From NCBI GenBank assembly GCA_002723345.1, contig PBNV01000047.1:1-40928 (forward strand): DNA of 40,928 bases, in the 5' to 3' direction. Positions 29,625-38,540 of this stretch are shown in pieces. Position numbers and translations under genes: made by a program. The DNA comes from Rhodospirillaceae bacterium (GTDB taxonomy: Bacteria > Pseudomonadota > Alphaproteobacteria > Rhodospirillales > UBA2165). The notes under the pieces were generated by a model that worked only from the letters and a program-made list of their open reading frames with translations, did no database searches and had not been told where the DNA came from. Position 1 is the stretch's first letter, and every line of letters starts with the position of its first letter.

Positions 29625-30647
29625 TTGCCTGATGCGCGGTTCTACACATCTGCCGGCCCCTTTACGGCCCTTCAATTGGCTGACCTCACCGGTGTTTCCA
29701 TTGTTGGCCATGCATCGCCGAGGAAATATTACGACGATGTCGCAAGCCTAACCTCAGCCGCCGGAAATCACATTAGTTTCATTGATAACAAAAAATATTT
29801 AGGGGAGTTCCACAGCACTCAGGCGGGCGCAGTGTTTCTCCCCAGGGAGCTAATAAGCCAATCACCGAAGGGCACGCTCAATCTTATATCGAGTGATCCT
29901 TATTTAGCTTATGCTAAAGCGGCGACAGCCTTCTATCCGGATATTTACGCCAGCCAAACTATTTCTGATCAAAGAGCTTTAATCTCTGAAACCGCGAGCG
30001 TTGGGAGCGGTGTCATAATTGCTCCGGGTGCCGTCGTGATGCCTAGGGCGGAAATTGGCGATGGCTCTATTATCGGACCAAACTCAGTGATTGGACCTGG
30101 GGTTGTCATTGGTGATCACGGCTGGATTGGCGGCAATGTAACTCTTTTATTTTGCTGTATCGGCAGAAACTTCATAGCCCATTCTGGTGCTCGGATCGGT
30201 CAAGACGGCTACGGATATTCTCCTGGTGCGCCGCGTCATTTTAAAGTCCCTCAATTGGGTCGAGTAATAATAGGCGATGATGTCGAGATCGGGGCGAATG
30301 CGTGCGTCGATAGGGGTTCTTTGTCAGATACAGTAATTGGTAACGGAACGAAGCTCGACAACCTAGTTCATATCGCGCACAACGTCACCATTGGCGAAGG
30401 ATGCTTAATCACAGGACAGGTTGGAATTGCGGGTAGCGCAAAAATTGGCAATCAGGTTATGATGGGAGGGCAAGCTGGCGTTGCAGGCCATTTATCTGTT
30501 GGTGATAATGTTAAGGTGGCTGGCCAAGCCGGTGTCTCCAAAGATATCGAGCCTTACCAGACCGTGGCTGGTTTCCCAGCCATGAATGCGAGAAAATTTT
30601 GGCGTAATATAGCTGCGCTCAATAAACTGTCAAAATCAAAGAAATAG
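29625..30647 (+). CDS. lpxD: UDP-3-O-(3-hydroxyacyl)glucosamine N-acyltransferase (TTG start)
   Basis: LpxD adds the N-linked hydroxyacyl chain in the third step of lipid A synthesis. The 340-residue protein has an N-terminal uridine-binding domain (about residues 1-105), then a left-handed beta-helix made of hexapeptide repeats (about residues 110-310; for example IIGPNSVIGPGVVIGDHGWI). The catalytic His lies in LVHIAHNVTIGEG (about residue 250). The start is TTG at 29625: MPDARFYTSAGPFTALQLAD fits the family, and the nearby ATG at 29632 is out of frame. fabZ follows three bases later. Confidence 0.95.
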   Translation: MPDARFYTSAGPFTALQLADLTGVSIVGHASPRKYYDDVASLTSAAGNHISFIDNKKYLGEFHSTQAGAVFLPRELISQSPKGTLNLISSDPYLAYAKAATAFYPDIYASQTISDQRALISETASVGSGVIIAPGAVVMPRAEIGDGSIIGPNSVIGPGVVIGDHGWIGGNVTLLFCCIGRNFIAHSGARIGQDGYGYSPGAPRHFKVPQLGRVIIGDDVEIGANACVDRGSLSDTVIGNGTKLDNLVHIAHNVTIGEGCLITGQVGIAGSAKIGNQVMMGGQAGVAGHLSVGDNVKVAGQAGVSKDIEPYQTVAGFPAMNARKFWRNIAALNKLSKSKK

Positions 30648-30650
30648 AAT

Positions 30651-31106
30651 ATGACATCGGAAGACACAAAAACTATTAATATTGAGGAGATTATTAAAAT
30701 GATCCCTCACAGGTATCCGTTCTTGCTGATTGACCGAGTTCAGGACGTGGTACCGGAGACGAGCGCGACAGGCATTAAAAATGTAACCATTAACGAGCCT
30801 TTCTTTCCGGGCCATTTCCCTGACAAACCGGTCATGCCTGGCGTTTTGATCATCGAGTCAATGGCGCAAACAGCTGCTGTTTTGGTGGTGAGTGGGTTGG
30901 GCACGGAGACAGAAGGTAAGCTGGTTTATTTTATGTCAGTTGAGTCTGCGCGCTTCAGGAAACCTGTTATTCCGGGAGATCGGTTGGAAATTAGAGTGAT
31001 CAAAAGGCAAACGCGCGGCAGTGTCTGGAAATTCGAGGGCCAAGCCTACGTTCAAAACATCTTAGTAGCGGAATCCGGCTTCACAGCCATGATTGTTGAC
31101 AAATGA
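30651..31106 (+). CDS. fabZ: 3-hydroxyacyl-[acyl-carrier-protein] dehydratase FabZ
   Basis: FabZ removes water from 3-hydroxyacyl-ACP in fatty acid elongation and competes with LpxA for the same substrate, so their linkage balances membrane phospholipid and lipid A. The 151-residue hot-dog protein has [13 protein letters not shown] (residues about 18-30) and the catalytic residues His55 and Glu69 in [20 protein letters not shown]. Its stop overlaps the lpxA start (ATGA), indicating coupled translation. Confidence 0.97.
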   Translation: MTSEDTKTINIEEIIKMIPHRYPFLLIDRVQDVVPETSATGIKNVTINEPFFPGHFPDKPVMPGVLIIESMAQTAAVLVVSGLGTETEGKLVYFMSVESARFRKPVIPGDRLEIRVIKRQTRGSVWKFEGQAYVQNILVAESGFTAMIVDK

Positions 31107-31903
31107 CTGATATACACCCGACAGCTATCATACACCCAGACGCGGAGATTGGGGAAAATGTTTTCATCGGCCCTTTCTGTAATATTGGCAAATACACAAG
31201 ATTAGGAAACGGCGTGCAACTCTATTCGCATGTCGTGGTGGAGGGACACACCACTATCGGCGCCGACTCCCGCATTTTTCCATTCGCGTCTATTGGCCAT
31301 GAACCACAAGATTTGAAATTCAATGGGGAGCAATCTCAACTGATTATCGGAAAAAATAACACCATCCGTGAGCACGTTACCTTAAACCCAGGAACCGAGG
31401 GCGGTGGTATGGTAACCAGAATTGGCGACGGTTGCCTTTTCATGATGAGTTCGCATGTGGCCCACGACTGTGTCATTGGAGACAATGTCATTTTGGTCAA
31501 TAATGCGACATTAGCTGGTCATGTTGAAGTTGGTAATTGGGCAATTATTGGGGGGCTATCGGCAGTCCACCAGTTCGTCCGTGTCGGCCGCCATGCTATG
31601 GTAGGAGGTATGTCTGGCGTGGAAAATGACGTCATTCCCTATGGTTCAGTGGTCGGAAACAGGGCCCATTTGTCGGGTCTAAACCTGGTTGGCCTTAAAC
31701 GACGAGATTTTTCTCGTGATGTCATCCATGATCTTCGCAGGGCCTACCGTCTAATATTTGCACAAGAAGGCACACAAGCTGAACGCGTTGCGGATGTCTC
31801 TGACCTTTTCAGCCACATTGAACCAGTGATGGAAATCGTCTCATTCATAAATGAAGAGTCTAGCCGAGCCATTTGTCAGCCCCTCTTCGAGGATGCAGCA
31901 TAA
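31103..31903 (+). CDS. lpxA: Acyl-[ACP]--UDP-N-acetylglucosamine O-acyltransferase
   Basis: LpxA performs the first step of lipid A synthesis, moving a 3-hydroxyacyl chain to UDP-GlcNAc. The 266-residue protein is a left-handed beta-helix with hexapeptide repeats from residue 1 to about 190, followed by a helical C-terminal domain. The catalytic His121 lies in SSHVAHDCVIGDN. The segment FPFASIGHEPQDLKFNGEQS (about residues 59-78) is diagnostic of LpxA over LpxD. It overlaps fabZ by 4 bases and lpxI by 11. Confidence 0.97.
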   Translation: MTDIHPTAIIHPDAEIGENVFIGPFCNIGKYTRLGNGVQLYSHVVVEGHTTIGADSRIFPFASIGHEPQDLKFNGEQSQLIIGKNNTIREHVTLNPGTEGGGMVTRIGDGCLFMMSSHVAHDCVIGDNVILVNNATLAGHVEVGNWAIIGGLSAVHQFVRVGRHAMVGGMSGVENDVIPYGSVVGNRAHLSGLNLVGLKRRDFSRDVIHDLRRAYRLIFAQEGTQAERVADVSDLFSHIEPVMEIVSFINEESSRAICQPLFEDAA

Positions 31904-32708
31904 ACTTGGGATCATCGCGGGCGGAGGCACCCTGCCACGCTCTCTGGTCCACCACTGTCTTGAGACCGGCCGGGCCTATTGTTTAATTGCGCTTGGGGGG
32001 CATGCGGAAATTGTGCACCTTAAAGGTGTAGAATTTCTTCACTGGTCTCGGATCGGCGCTGCTGGAAAAATAATTGATATTCTAAAAAGAGAGGCGGTGC
32101 GCGATTTGGTTATGGTTGGGCCCGTTAAACGGCCCTCCCTAATCGCCGCTATGCCCGACATAAGAGGCTTAAAGTTCCTTTTGCGGGCTGGTAGGCGGGC
32201 ATTTGGCGGCGATAATTCAATTCTGTCAGCCATCGCTGGAGAACTCGAGGCTGAGGGGTTTCGGGTCATTGGCATAGATAGTTTGTTGAAAGAACTCCTC
32301 ACTCCGCCCGGTGTGTTGACATTCACCACCCCAACGGATGATGTGGAAAAATCAATTCAGGTTGGTCTTGAAGAGGCGAGAAAACTCGGTTCCCAGGATA
32401 TTGGTCAAGCCGTAGTTATCGAAGGAGTCAATATTCTGGCGCGTGAGACACGCGGTGGCACAAATGACCTGATCCGCAGGGCCTCAGGCCTAGCACGAAA
32501 AAAACGGAATCTTATTTTGGTCAAAGCAAAAAAACCGGGGCAGGATCGCCGCATCGACTTGCCTACGATGGGTCTGGAAACGGTTCAGCTAGCTGCTGAA
32601 AACGGTTTTTCAGGAATTGCAATAGAAGCTGGCCATTCCCTTTTTGTGGATAAAGAGCGAGCAATAGCGGCAGCCGATGCGGCAAATCTCTTTATACTAG
32701 GAATTTAA
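31893..32708 (+). CDS. lpxI: UDP-2,3-diacylglucosamine diphosphatase LpxI
   Basis: LpxI hydrolyses UDP-2,3-diacylglucosamine to lipid X plus UMP, the step done by LpxH in E. coli. It is the usual enzyme in alphaproteobacteria and was first described in Caulobacter. From the ATG at 31893 it has 271 residues, beginning MQHKLGIIAGGGTLPRSLV, with the family GGGxLP motif near the N-terminus. The C-terminal catalytic domain shows VIEGVNILARETRGGTNDLI, LVKAKKPGQDRRIDLPTMG (the Asp of DLPT probably being the catalytic one) and IAIEAGHSL. An upstream ATG at 31851 would add 14 residues inside lpxA, but they do not fit the family. Confidence 0.94.
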   Translation: MQHKLGIIAGGGTLPRSLVHHCLETGRAYCLIALGGHAEIVHLKGVEFLHWSRIGAAGKIIDILKREAVRDLVMVGPVKRPSLIAAMPDIRGLKFLLRAGRRAFGGDNSILSAIAGELEAEGFRVIGIDSLLKELLTPPGVLTFTTPTDDVEKSIQVGLEEARKLGSQDIGQAVVIEGVNILARETRGGTNDLIRRASGLARKKRNLILVKAKKPGQDRRIDLPTMGLETVQLAAENGFSGIAIEAGHSLFVDKERAIAAADAANLFILGI

Positions 32709-32713
32709 TTTGA

Positions 32714-33925
32714 ATGTCTGACACCTCAGGCGCTACATACACGATATATATTATTGCAGGAGAACCTTCTGGTGATGCACTGGGGGCACGGCTAATGGAG
32801 AGTTTTCGACAAATTTCATCGAGGAATTTCCAGTTTTATGGCATTGGCGGACAAAAAATGGCATCACAGGGCCTGGCAAGTATTTTTCCCATGTCGGACA
32901 TCGCGCTTATGGGGATCTTTGAAATCCTGCCAGAAGCACCGAAACTTATAAGACGTCTAAATGAAACCGTGAAGGACGTGAAGGCACGGCAGCCTGATGC
33001 TATTGTTACCATCGATTCACCTGGATTTTCTCTTCGCGTGGCAAAAAAACTAAAAGACAGCGGCATTCCTATTGTGCACTACGTAGCACCCTCAGTCTGG
33101 GCTTGGAAATCCTGGAGAGCGAGACAAATGCGCGCTTATTTGACAAAAGTATTGGCGCTACTGCATTTTGAACCACCGTATTTTGAGAAACACGGGCTCC
33201 CATGTGAGTTTGTGGGGCACCCTGTGTTACAAAGTGGTGCCGATAATGGATCTGCGGAGAGATTTCGTCGAAAATATAATATCGCGCTAGGTCGGAGATT
33301 GTTGGGAATTCTTCCCGGTAGCAGAGATGGCGAAGTTACGCGGCACCTTCCTGTCATCCAGAGCTCCCTCGAATGCTCGCAAATAAATTGGAAGCATACC
33401 GACCTCGTTGTGCCACTGGCAGATAACGTCTCCCAAATCGTCAGAGCCAAAATGAGTAAGTGGAATTTTAATGTTCACTTTGTTACAGAAACTGACAAGT
33501 ATGATGCCTTTGCGGCCTTGGATAGCGCCATGGCAGCTTCCGGCACGGTGGCACTGGAACTAGCCCTGGCGAACGTACCTTTCATCACCATTTATAAGAT
33601 GGCACCGGTCAGCAATTATCTCGCCCGGCGTCTCGTGAGACTAAAATATGTAAATCTTATCAACATATTATTAGATAAGCCGGTTGTGCCGGAGCTACTC
33701 TTGGAAAGCTGTAAACCGGAGTTGATTGCACCGGCACTCGGAGATATCTGGACTAAGAAAAAATTGCGCGAGCAACAAATTTCTGACTTCAAGGAGGTCC
33801 TTAAATTACTTGGAGCGGGGCACGAACCACCGGGTACCCGAGCAGCCAAAGCAGTGCTTGACGTTTTGGAACATACTGTAAAACTGGGATCAAAGAAGAC
33901 GCGACTATCCGAGGAAAACAGATGA
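32714..33925 (+). CDS. lpxB: Lipid-A-disaccharide synthase
   Basis: LpxB, a GT19 glycosyltransferase, joins UDP-diacylglucosamine and lipid X to form the lipid A disaccharide. The 403-residue protein begins with IIAGEPSGDALGARLM (about residues 14-29), the family signature. Further motifs are FYGIGGQKMASQGL, DSPGFSLRVAKKLK (about residues 102-115), HYVAPSVWAWKSWRA, GHPVLQSG, LGILPGSRDGEVTRHLPV and SGTVALELALANVP. It completes a contiguous lpxD-fabZ-lpxA-lpxI-lpxB run. The stop overlaps the gloA start (ATGA). Confidence 0.96.
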   Translation: MSDTSGATYTIYIIAGEPSGDALGARLMESFRQISSRNFQFYGIGGQKMASQGLASIFPMSDIALMGIFEILPEAPKLIRRLNETVKDVKARQPDAIVTIDSPGFSLRVAKKLKDSGIPIVHYVAPSVWAWKSWRARQMRAYLTKVLALLHFEPPYFEKHGLPCEFVGHPVLQSGADNGSAERFRRKYNIALGRRLLGILPGSRDGEVTRHLPVIQSSLECSQINWKHTDLVVPLADNVSQIVRAKMSKWNFNVHFVTETDKYDAFAALDSAMAASGTVALELALANVPFITIYKMAPVSNYLARRLVRLKYVNLINILLDKPVVPELLLESCKPELIAPALGDIWTKKKLREQQISDFKEVLKLLGAGHEPPGTRAAKAVLDVLEHTVKLGSKKTRLSEENR

Positions 33926-34329
33926 ACGCGATGACAAGTAAGTTCCGACTGCTGCACACTATGATACGGGTCATGGATATGGACAAGTCTATCGACTTCT
34001 ATACGCGGATACTTGGTATGCAATTATTGCGGCGTCAGGATTATGAAACGGGCAGGTTCACCCTATCATTTGTCGGATACGGAGGTGAAGGGTCAGATAC
34101 CGTCATAGAGCTTACTCATAACTGGGACCAGATAGAACCATACGATATGGGCAACGCGTTCGGTCATCTAGCCATTGCCGTCCCAGATGCCTACGCCGTA
34201 TGTAAAGCCCTGGAAAAAGAGGGCGTATCCGTGCCCCGCCCCGCCGGTCCCATGAAAGGCGGCCAGCGAGTAATCGCCTTTATCGAGGATCCAGATGGTT
34301 ATAAAATAGAACTTGTTCAACGAGACTAG
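33922..34329 (+). CDS. gloA: Lactoylglutathione lyase (glyoxalase I)
   Basis: Glyoxalase I converts the methylglyoxal-glutathione adduct to S-lactoylglutathione, detoxifying methylglyoxal. The 135-residue VOC-fold protein has the four metal ligands expected for GloA: His12, Glu63, His82 and Glu130. MDMDKSIDFYTRILGMQLLR and FIEDPDGYKIELVQ are family signatures. Lack of an extra loop suggests the short Ni-type bacterial class, an inference. It overlaps lpxB by four bases at the end of the lipid A cluster, so it may be expressed with it, although it is not a lipid A gene. A terminator follows. Confidence 0.95.
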   Translation: MNAMTSKFRLLHTMIRVMDMDKSIDFYTRILGMQLLRRQDYETGRFTLSFVGYGGEGSDTVIELTHNWDQIEPYDMGNAFGHLAIAVPDAYAVCKALEKEGVSVPRPAGPMKGGQRVIAFIEDPDGYKIELVQRD

Positions 34330-34349
34330 GGGCCATTTTCGTCATAATT

Positions 34350-34370
34350 GAGACCTTAGGGTCTCGTTTT
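34350..34370 (+). terminator. Rho-independent terminator after gloA
   Basis: GAGACC (34350-34355) pairs with GGTCTC (34360-34365) across a TTAG loop, followed by GTTTT. The T-run lies on the plus-strand side, so it ends the long pyrH-gloA cluster. On the minus strand the bases after the hairpin are not a T-run, so it is unlikely to serve gltA well. Confidence 0.75.
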
Positions 34371-34383
34371 GCTACCCAAGGGC

Positions 34384-35700
34384 TTACTTCCGCTCGCTCA
34401 TCATCACGTAGTCGCGCTCCGGCTCGCCCAAATACAACTGGCGCGGACGCCCAATCCTCTGGCTTGGATCCTCTACCATCTCGTTCCACTGGGCAATCCA
34501 GCCAACTGTTCGCGCAACGGCAAACAAAACGGTAAACATCGACGTCGGAATGCCCATAGCTTTGAAGATTATACCCGAATAGAAATCGACATTCGGATAT
34601 AACTTCTTCTCAACGAAATACTCATCCTCGAGCGCGATCCGTTCCAATTCAATGGCGAGATCAAGAAGAGGCTCATCTGTAATGCCCAATTCATCCAGGA
34701 CTTCGTGGCAGGTTTGGCGCATCACATGGGCCCGCGGATCAAAGTTCTTGTATACCCGGTGACCAAAGCCCATCAAACGGAAAGGGTCATCCTTGTCTTT
34801 CGCTTTTTTGACGTATTCGTCGATCTTGCTGACATCGCCGATTTTCTCAAGCATGTTTAGGACGGCTTCATTCGCGCCCCCATGCGCGGGGCCCCAAAGA
34901 GAGGCGATACCGGCTGCAATGCAGGCAAACGGGTTTGCACCGCTTGACCCGGCAAGGCGTACGGTCGAGGTCGAGGCGTTTTGCTCATGATCTGCATGCA
35001 GTATCAAAATACGGTCCATAGCCTTGGCGAGGATTGGACTCACCGCATAATCTTCTGCAGGTGTCGCAAACATCATGTGCAGAAAGTTCTCTGAATAACT
35101 CAGGTTGTTCTGGGGCGGAATAAAAGGCTGGCCTATGGAGTATTTGTAGGCCTGGGCAGCAATCGTAGGTATCTTGGCAATCATTCGGAACGACGCGATC
35201 ATCCTATGACGTGGATCACTGATATCTAGGCTATCATGATAGAAAGCGGAGAGAGCGCCCACAACGCCGCACATGATAGCCATGGGATGGGAGTCCCGCC
35301 GGAAACCCCGAAAAAACATGTTTACCTGCTCATGGAGCATGGTGTGGTATGTTACATCGTGCTCAAATACAGCCTTTTGGTCTGAGGTAGGTAGGTCGCC
35401 ATAAAGCAGAAGATAGCAAACTTCCGCGAAATCTGAATGTTCGGCTAAATCCTGGATCGGATATCCTCTATAAAGTAACACTCCCTCCTCACCATCAATA
35501 TAGGTAATCCGGGATTCGCAGCTCCCTGTCGATGTGTAGCCTGGGTCATAAGTAAAACAGCCAGTATCCGCGTAGAGCTTTCGGACATCAATGACGCGAG
35601 GCCCAACCGAAGATTCTAATACGGGCAATACGTATTGATCTCCGGAAGCGTTATCCATCAGTGTAAACGTTTGAGTATTCGCGTCGGAGTTATCATTCAT
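34384..35700 (-). CDS. gltA: Citrate synthase
   Basis: Citrate synthase condenses oxaloacetate and acetyl-CoA to start the citric acid cycle. The 438-residue protein is the hexameric type II bacterial form. Visible active-site segments are the first His in [20 protein letters not shown] (about residues 265-285), the second His in [16 protein letters not shown] (about residues 295-310) and the Asp in [14 protein letters not shown] (about residues 345-358, plus the later [19 protein letters not shown]). An RBS AAGAGGAGAA precedes the ATG. It lies downstream of gltX on the same strand (63-base gap), convergent with gloA. Confidence 0.97.
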   Translation of the reverse strand: MNDNSDANTQTFTLMDNASGDQYVLPVLESSVGPRVIDVRKLYADTGCFTYDPGYTSTGSCESRITYIDGEEGVLLYRGYPIQDLAEHSDFAEVCYLLLYGDLPTSDQKAVFEHDVTYHTMLHEQVNMFFRGFRRDSHPMAIMCGVVGALSAFYHDSLDISDPRHRMIASFRMIAKIPTIAAQAYKYSIGQPFIPPQNNLSYSENFLHMMFATPAEDYAVSPILAKAMDRILILHADHEQNASTSTVRLAGSSGANPFACIAAGIASLWGPAHGGANEAVLNMLEKIGDVSKIDEYVKKAKDKDDPFRLMGFGHRVYKNFDPRAHVMRQTCHEVLDELGITDEPLLDLAIELERIALEDEYFVEKKLYPNVDFYSGIIFKAMGIPTSMFTVLFAVARTVGWIAQWNEMVEDPSQRIGRPRQLYLGEPERDYVMMSERK

Positions 35701-35763
35701 TGATATTGTTCTCCTCTTAAATTCGGTGTTTTACGAGTTTGTGACTGACCTCTGGGCTTTGCG

Positions 35764-37182
35764 TCAGGTCGTATGGGCCTCGATTGCATCGTCGAGTCGC
35801 CCTAAAACCTCATCTTTCCCCAAGATCTCCAGTATTTCAAAGATGCCGGGCGAAACGGTTCTGCCTGTCACTGCTGCTCTCAGAGGCTGAGCGATCTTTC
35901 CTAGTTTGGCTTCCGTGGCCAGGGCGTGGTCATTTACCACGATTTCCAATTCAGTTTGCACCCAATCCTGCAAATTTAAGAATGCGCTTCGCAGCTCTTC
36001 GAGCACAGCAACAGCCGACCCTGCTAATAGCTTTGTCGCTTTAGCATCATAGGATATTGGACGGGGAAGGGCATAAAATGTAGCATTTTCAGCTAGTTCT
36101 AGTATATTTTTTGCCCTTTCTCTCAAGCTTACCATGCCATTTTTTAGCCGATCAACCCCTTGGTCCGCAAGCTTTCCTTTGAAATTTTTTTGAATTATGG
36201 GGAGAATAAGAGATACCAGATAGTCAACATCCGCATGCCGGATATAGTACCCATTTACACTTGTGAGTTTTTCCATATCAAAACGTGAAGCCGCTCGACC
36301 TACGTCTTTCACATCAAACCAGCGGATGGCATGGTCTTGGGAAATGATCTCATCGTCGCCGTGGGACCAACCTAATCGGAGGAGATAATTATTCATGGCC
36401 TCTGGAAGAATTCCCATACTACGATAGGCCTCAACACCAAGAGCACCATGACGTTTTGAGAGTTTTGCACCATCTGTCCCATGAAGCAACGGCATGTGAG
36501 CAAAAACTGGCAAATTCCAATTCAAGGCATTATAAATTTGAACCTGCCGGAATGCATTAGTCAAATGATCGTCGCCTCGGATAACATGACTTATCTTCAT
36601 GTCATGGTCGTCTACGACCACAGCCAACATGTAGGTCGGGGACCCATCGGCCCTAAGTAACACAATATCATCCAGTTGCTCGTTGGAGACACGAACTTCT
36701 CCTTGTATGACGTCGCCAATTACTGTTTCCCCCTGCAGAGGGGTCTTAAGACGAATGACCGGTTCAACACCTGTCGGTGCGTCCGAAGGATCGCGATCCC
36801 GCCAGCGACCATCGTAGAGCCTGGTGCGGCCCTCAGCCTTGGCAATTTGGCGCATATCCTGCAATTCTTCAGGACTGCAGTAGCATTTATAGGCAAGACC
36901 GTTGCTGAGGAGATCTTGTGCGACTGCTTGGTGCCGCTTCAGTCTAGCGTGCTGGGATAGTGCCTCGTCGTCCCAATCCAATCCCAGCCACGATAGGCCC
37001 TCGTAAATGGCATCGATGGCATCATCTGTCGACCTCTTCTGATCTGTGTCCTCAATCCTTAGCAAGAATTTGCCGCCTGTGTGTTTGGCATAGAGCCAAT
37101 TGAATAGCGCTGTGCGGGCCCCGCCGATGTGCAAAAATCCCGTGGGAGATGGTGCGAACCTAGTTATGACGCTGTTCGGCAA
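35764..37182 (-). CDS. gltX: Glutamate--tRNA ligase (TTG start)
   Basis: GluRS charges tRNA-Glu, and in bacteria without GlnRS also tRNA-Gln. The 472-residue class I synthetase has the HIGH-type motif FLHIGGARTALFNWLY (about residues 17-32) preceded by TRFAPSPTG, and the KMSKS-type loop KLSKRHGALGVE (about residue 240). The anticodon-binding helical domain is C-terminal. The start is TTG at 37182, supported by the family N-terminus MPNSVITRFAPSPTG and AGAGAG about 10 bases upstream. Many alphaproteobacteria carry two gltX genes; whether this one is discriminating cannot be told here. Confidence 0.96.
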   Translation of the reverse strand: MPNSVITRFAPSPTGFLHIGGARTALFNWLYAKHTGGKFLLRIEDTDQKRSTDDAIDAIYEGLSWLGLDWDDEALSQHARLKRHQAVAQDLLSNGLAYKCYCSPEELQDMRQIAKAEGRTRLYDGRWRDRDPSDAPTGVEPVIRLKTPLQGETVIGDVIQGEVRVSNEQLDDIVLLRADGSPTYMLAVVVDDHDMKISHVIRGDDHLTNAFRQVQIYNALNWNLPVFAHMPLLHGTDGAKLSKRHGALGVEAYRSMGILPEAMNNYLLRLGWSHGDDEIISQDHAIRWFDVKDVGRAASRFDMEKLTSVNGYYIRHADVDYLVSLILPIIQKNFKGKLADQGVDRLKNGMVSLRERAKNILELAENATFYALPRPISYDAKATKLLAGSAVAVLEELRSAFLNLQDWVQTELEIVVNDHALATEAKLGKIAQPLRAAVTGRTVSPGIFEILEILGKDEVLGRLDDAIEAHTT

Positions 37183-37621
37183 TGATAACTCTCTGAATTT
37201 ATTGTATTTATGGAAAAGTTCGGCAAGTGTATCCTCTCAATAACGCCGTGTCACTCACGAAAGAGTATGATCCTTCGTAATGACATTTTTTCATTTACCA
37301 CCATCATTTACCTCTAAATCTGAAATACCAGATTGAACGGGGTCGATCGTGTTACCAAGGACCAAAGTCATTTTTAATCACCGTTTCAACTTAACTCGTT
37401 ACGAACTCTCATAATTTGATTAGTACAGCAGGACCCCGCACAAGATACACCAAAAATATCAGCGCTCATCAACCATTAGTATAGATTGAGAACATAGTTA
37501 CGGTGTTGAAAGGTATTATTTAATTACAGTATACTATAGAATGAACTTAAACAAAAACATTCACTCTAAATGGCCCACCTTGACGGTCTCTTACGTTACC
37601 GAACTGAGCGCCAACTTATCC
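37183..37621. other. 439-bp gap between gltX and lexA
   Basis: The stretch is AT-rich and has no convincing long gene. A perfect inverted repeat joins AATCTG (37317-37322) and CAGATT (37329-37334). TTGAAA (37506-37511) and TATACT (37530-37535), 18 bases apart, make a good plus-strand promoter, listed separately with a 32-codon ORF beginning at the expected start point. The gltX promoter should also lie here on the minus strand. In several alphaproteobacteria comEC sits between lexA and gltX, but I see no trace of it. Confidence 0.6.
37506..37535 (+). promoter_or_regulatory. Possible plus-strand promoter facing the 3' end of lexA
   Basis: The -35 TTGAAA and -10 TATACT each match consensus at five of six positions with an 18-base spacer. 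Start of transcription would fall near 37541-37542. No plus-strand gene follows except a possible 32-codon ORF, so it may be chance in AT-rich DNA, or drive an RNA antisense to lexA. Confidence 0.35.
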
Positions 37622-37639
37622 TTAATATTGACGAAGTAA
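37541..37639 (+). CDS. Possible leaderless 32-residue ORF antisense to the lexA 3' end
   Basis: ATG at 37541 lies about where transcription from the promoter at 37506-37535 would begin. The frame encodes [20 protein letters not shown] and 12 more residues, then TAA within the end of lexA (opposite strand). No Shine-Dalgarno is present, and no family is recognised. Probably chance; kept because the promoter and start codon agree. Confidence 0.15.
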   Translation: MNLNKNIHSKWPTLTVSYVTELSANLSLILTK

Positions 37640-38305
37640 GCCGACGAGTTTTCCTTGAACATTGACACGGTCGGGCCCAAATATGCGGGTTTCATATTCT
37701 TTATTGGCAGGCTCGAGGGCGATGGAGTCGCCTCTCTTTCGTAACCTTTTCAAGGTCACTTCGGTTTGGTCCACCAACGCAACTACTATCACCCCCGACT
37801 CTGCCGTATTGCATCTTTCGATCAAAACTGTATCGCCATCGTGAATACCAGCTTCAATCATGGAGTCGCCATCAATCTCCAATGCGTAATGCTCCCCGCG
37901 TCCGACCATAAAAGGAGGAACACCCACTGTCTGGCCTGGATCCCTGAGAGCCTCAATGGGAGTGCCAGCAGCGATCTTGCCGTAGAGAGGCAATTCCACG
38001 GTATCATTGGCAGGCTGAATCGCAGAAGAAGAGGGAACATCTCCAGACTCAATCGCTGCCGGAAAAGATTTCTTGGCTACGGTGGGGGTATTATCGGGTA
38101 ATTTTAGAACTTCAAGCGCTCGTGCTCTGTGGGGCAGACGCCGGATAAAGCCCCGCTCTTCAAGGCCCGTAATCAATCGGTGAATGCCGGATTTAGATTT
38201 TAACTCCAAGGCATCTTTCATCTCGTCAAAAGACGGGGAGACGCCTGTAGCGCTCAGGCGCTGATCGATAAACATTAGCAACAGATGTTGTTTTTTGGTC
38301 AGCAT
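37622..38305 (-). CDS. lexA: SOS-response repressor LexA
   Basis: LexA represses DNA-repair genes and cleaves itself when RecA filaments form. The 227-residue protein has an N-terminal winged helix (about residues 1-65), a linker, and the S24 peptidase domain. The cleavage bond Ala113-Gly114 (KIAAGTPI), the catalytic Ser148 (DGDSM) and Lys186 (VTLKRL) are all present. The start is preceded by GGAGAT. The SD lies in the 3' arm of a small hairpin (TCCGA-TTA-TCGGA), which may partly mask it. It is likely autoregulated: a promoter overlapped by a perfect LexA box lies about 240 bases upstream. Confidence 0.97.
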   Translation of the reverse strand: MLTKKQHLLLMFIDQRLSATGVSPSFDEMKDALELKSKSGIHRLITGLEERGFIRRLPHRARALEVLKLPDNTPTVAKKSFPAAIESGDVPSSSAIQPANDTVELPLYGKIAAGTPIEALRDPGQTVGVPPFMVGRGEHYALEIDGDSMIEAGIHDGDTVLIERCNTAESGVIVVALVDQTEVTLKRLRKRGDSIALEPANKEYETRIFGPDRVNVQGKLVGLLRQY

Positions 38306-38513
38306 TTATTTTATCTCCGATAATCGGATCAGGGAAGTTAATGATATTCAAGACGTCTTTGCAGCGAATAATGGAGCAGGGCGACCAGCAAATGCATCAC
38401 ATCTATGATGCGTATCTGCAGATTATTAAAATTAGGGGCCTGCATCGCAGACGGGCTTAATACAGAGATTTTGGGAAAATAAGGGCGCAAATCATTAAGG
38501 CCTGAGATATTTG

Positions 38514-38528
38514 GAACAAAATACAAAC
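38514..38528 (-). promoter_or_regulatory. Second, imperfect LexA box
   Basis: On the minus strand this reads GTTT-N7-GTTC, one mismatch from the alphaproteobacterial consensus GTTC-N7-GTTC. It lies just downstream of the predicted transcription start, 12 bases from the perfect box. Two sites in tandem could give cooperative or tighter autorepression. Confidence 0.5.
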
Positions 38529-38540
38529 ACACCACACGAT

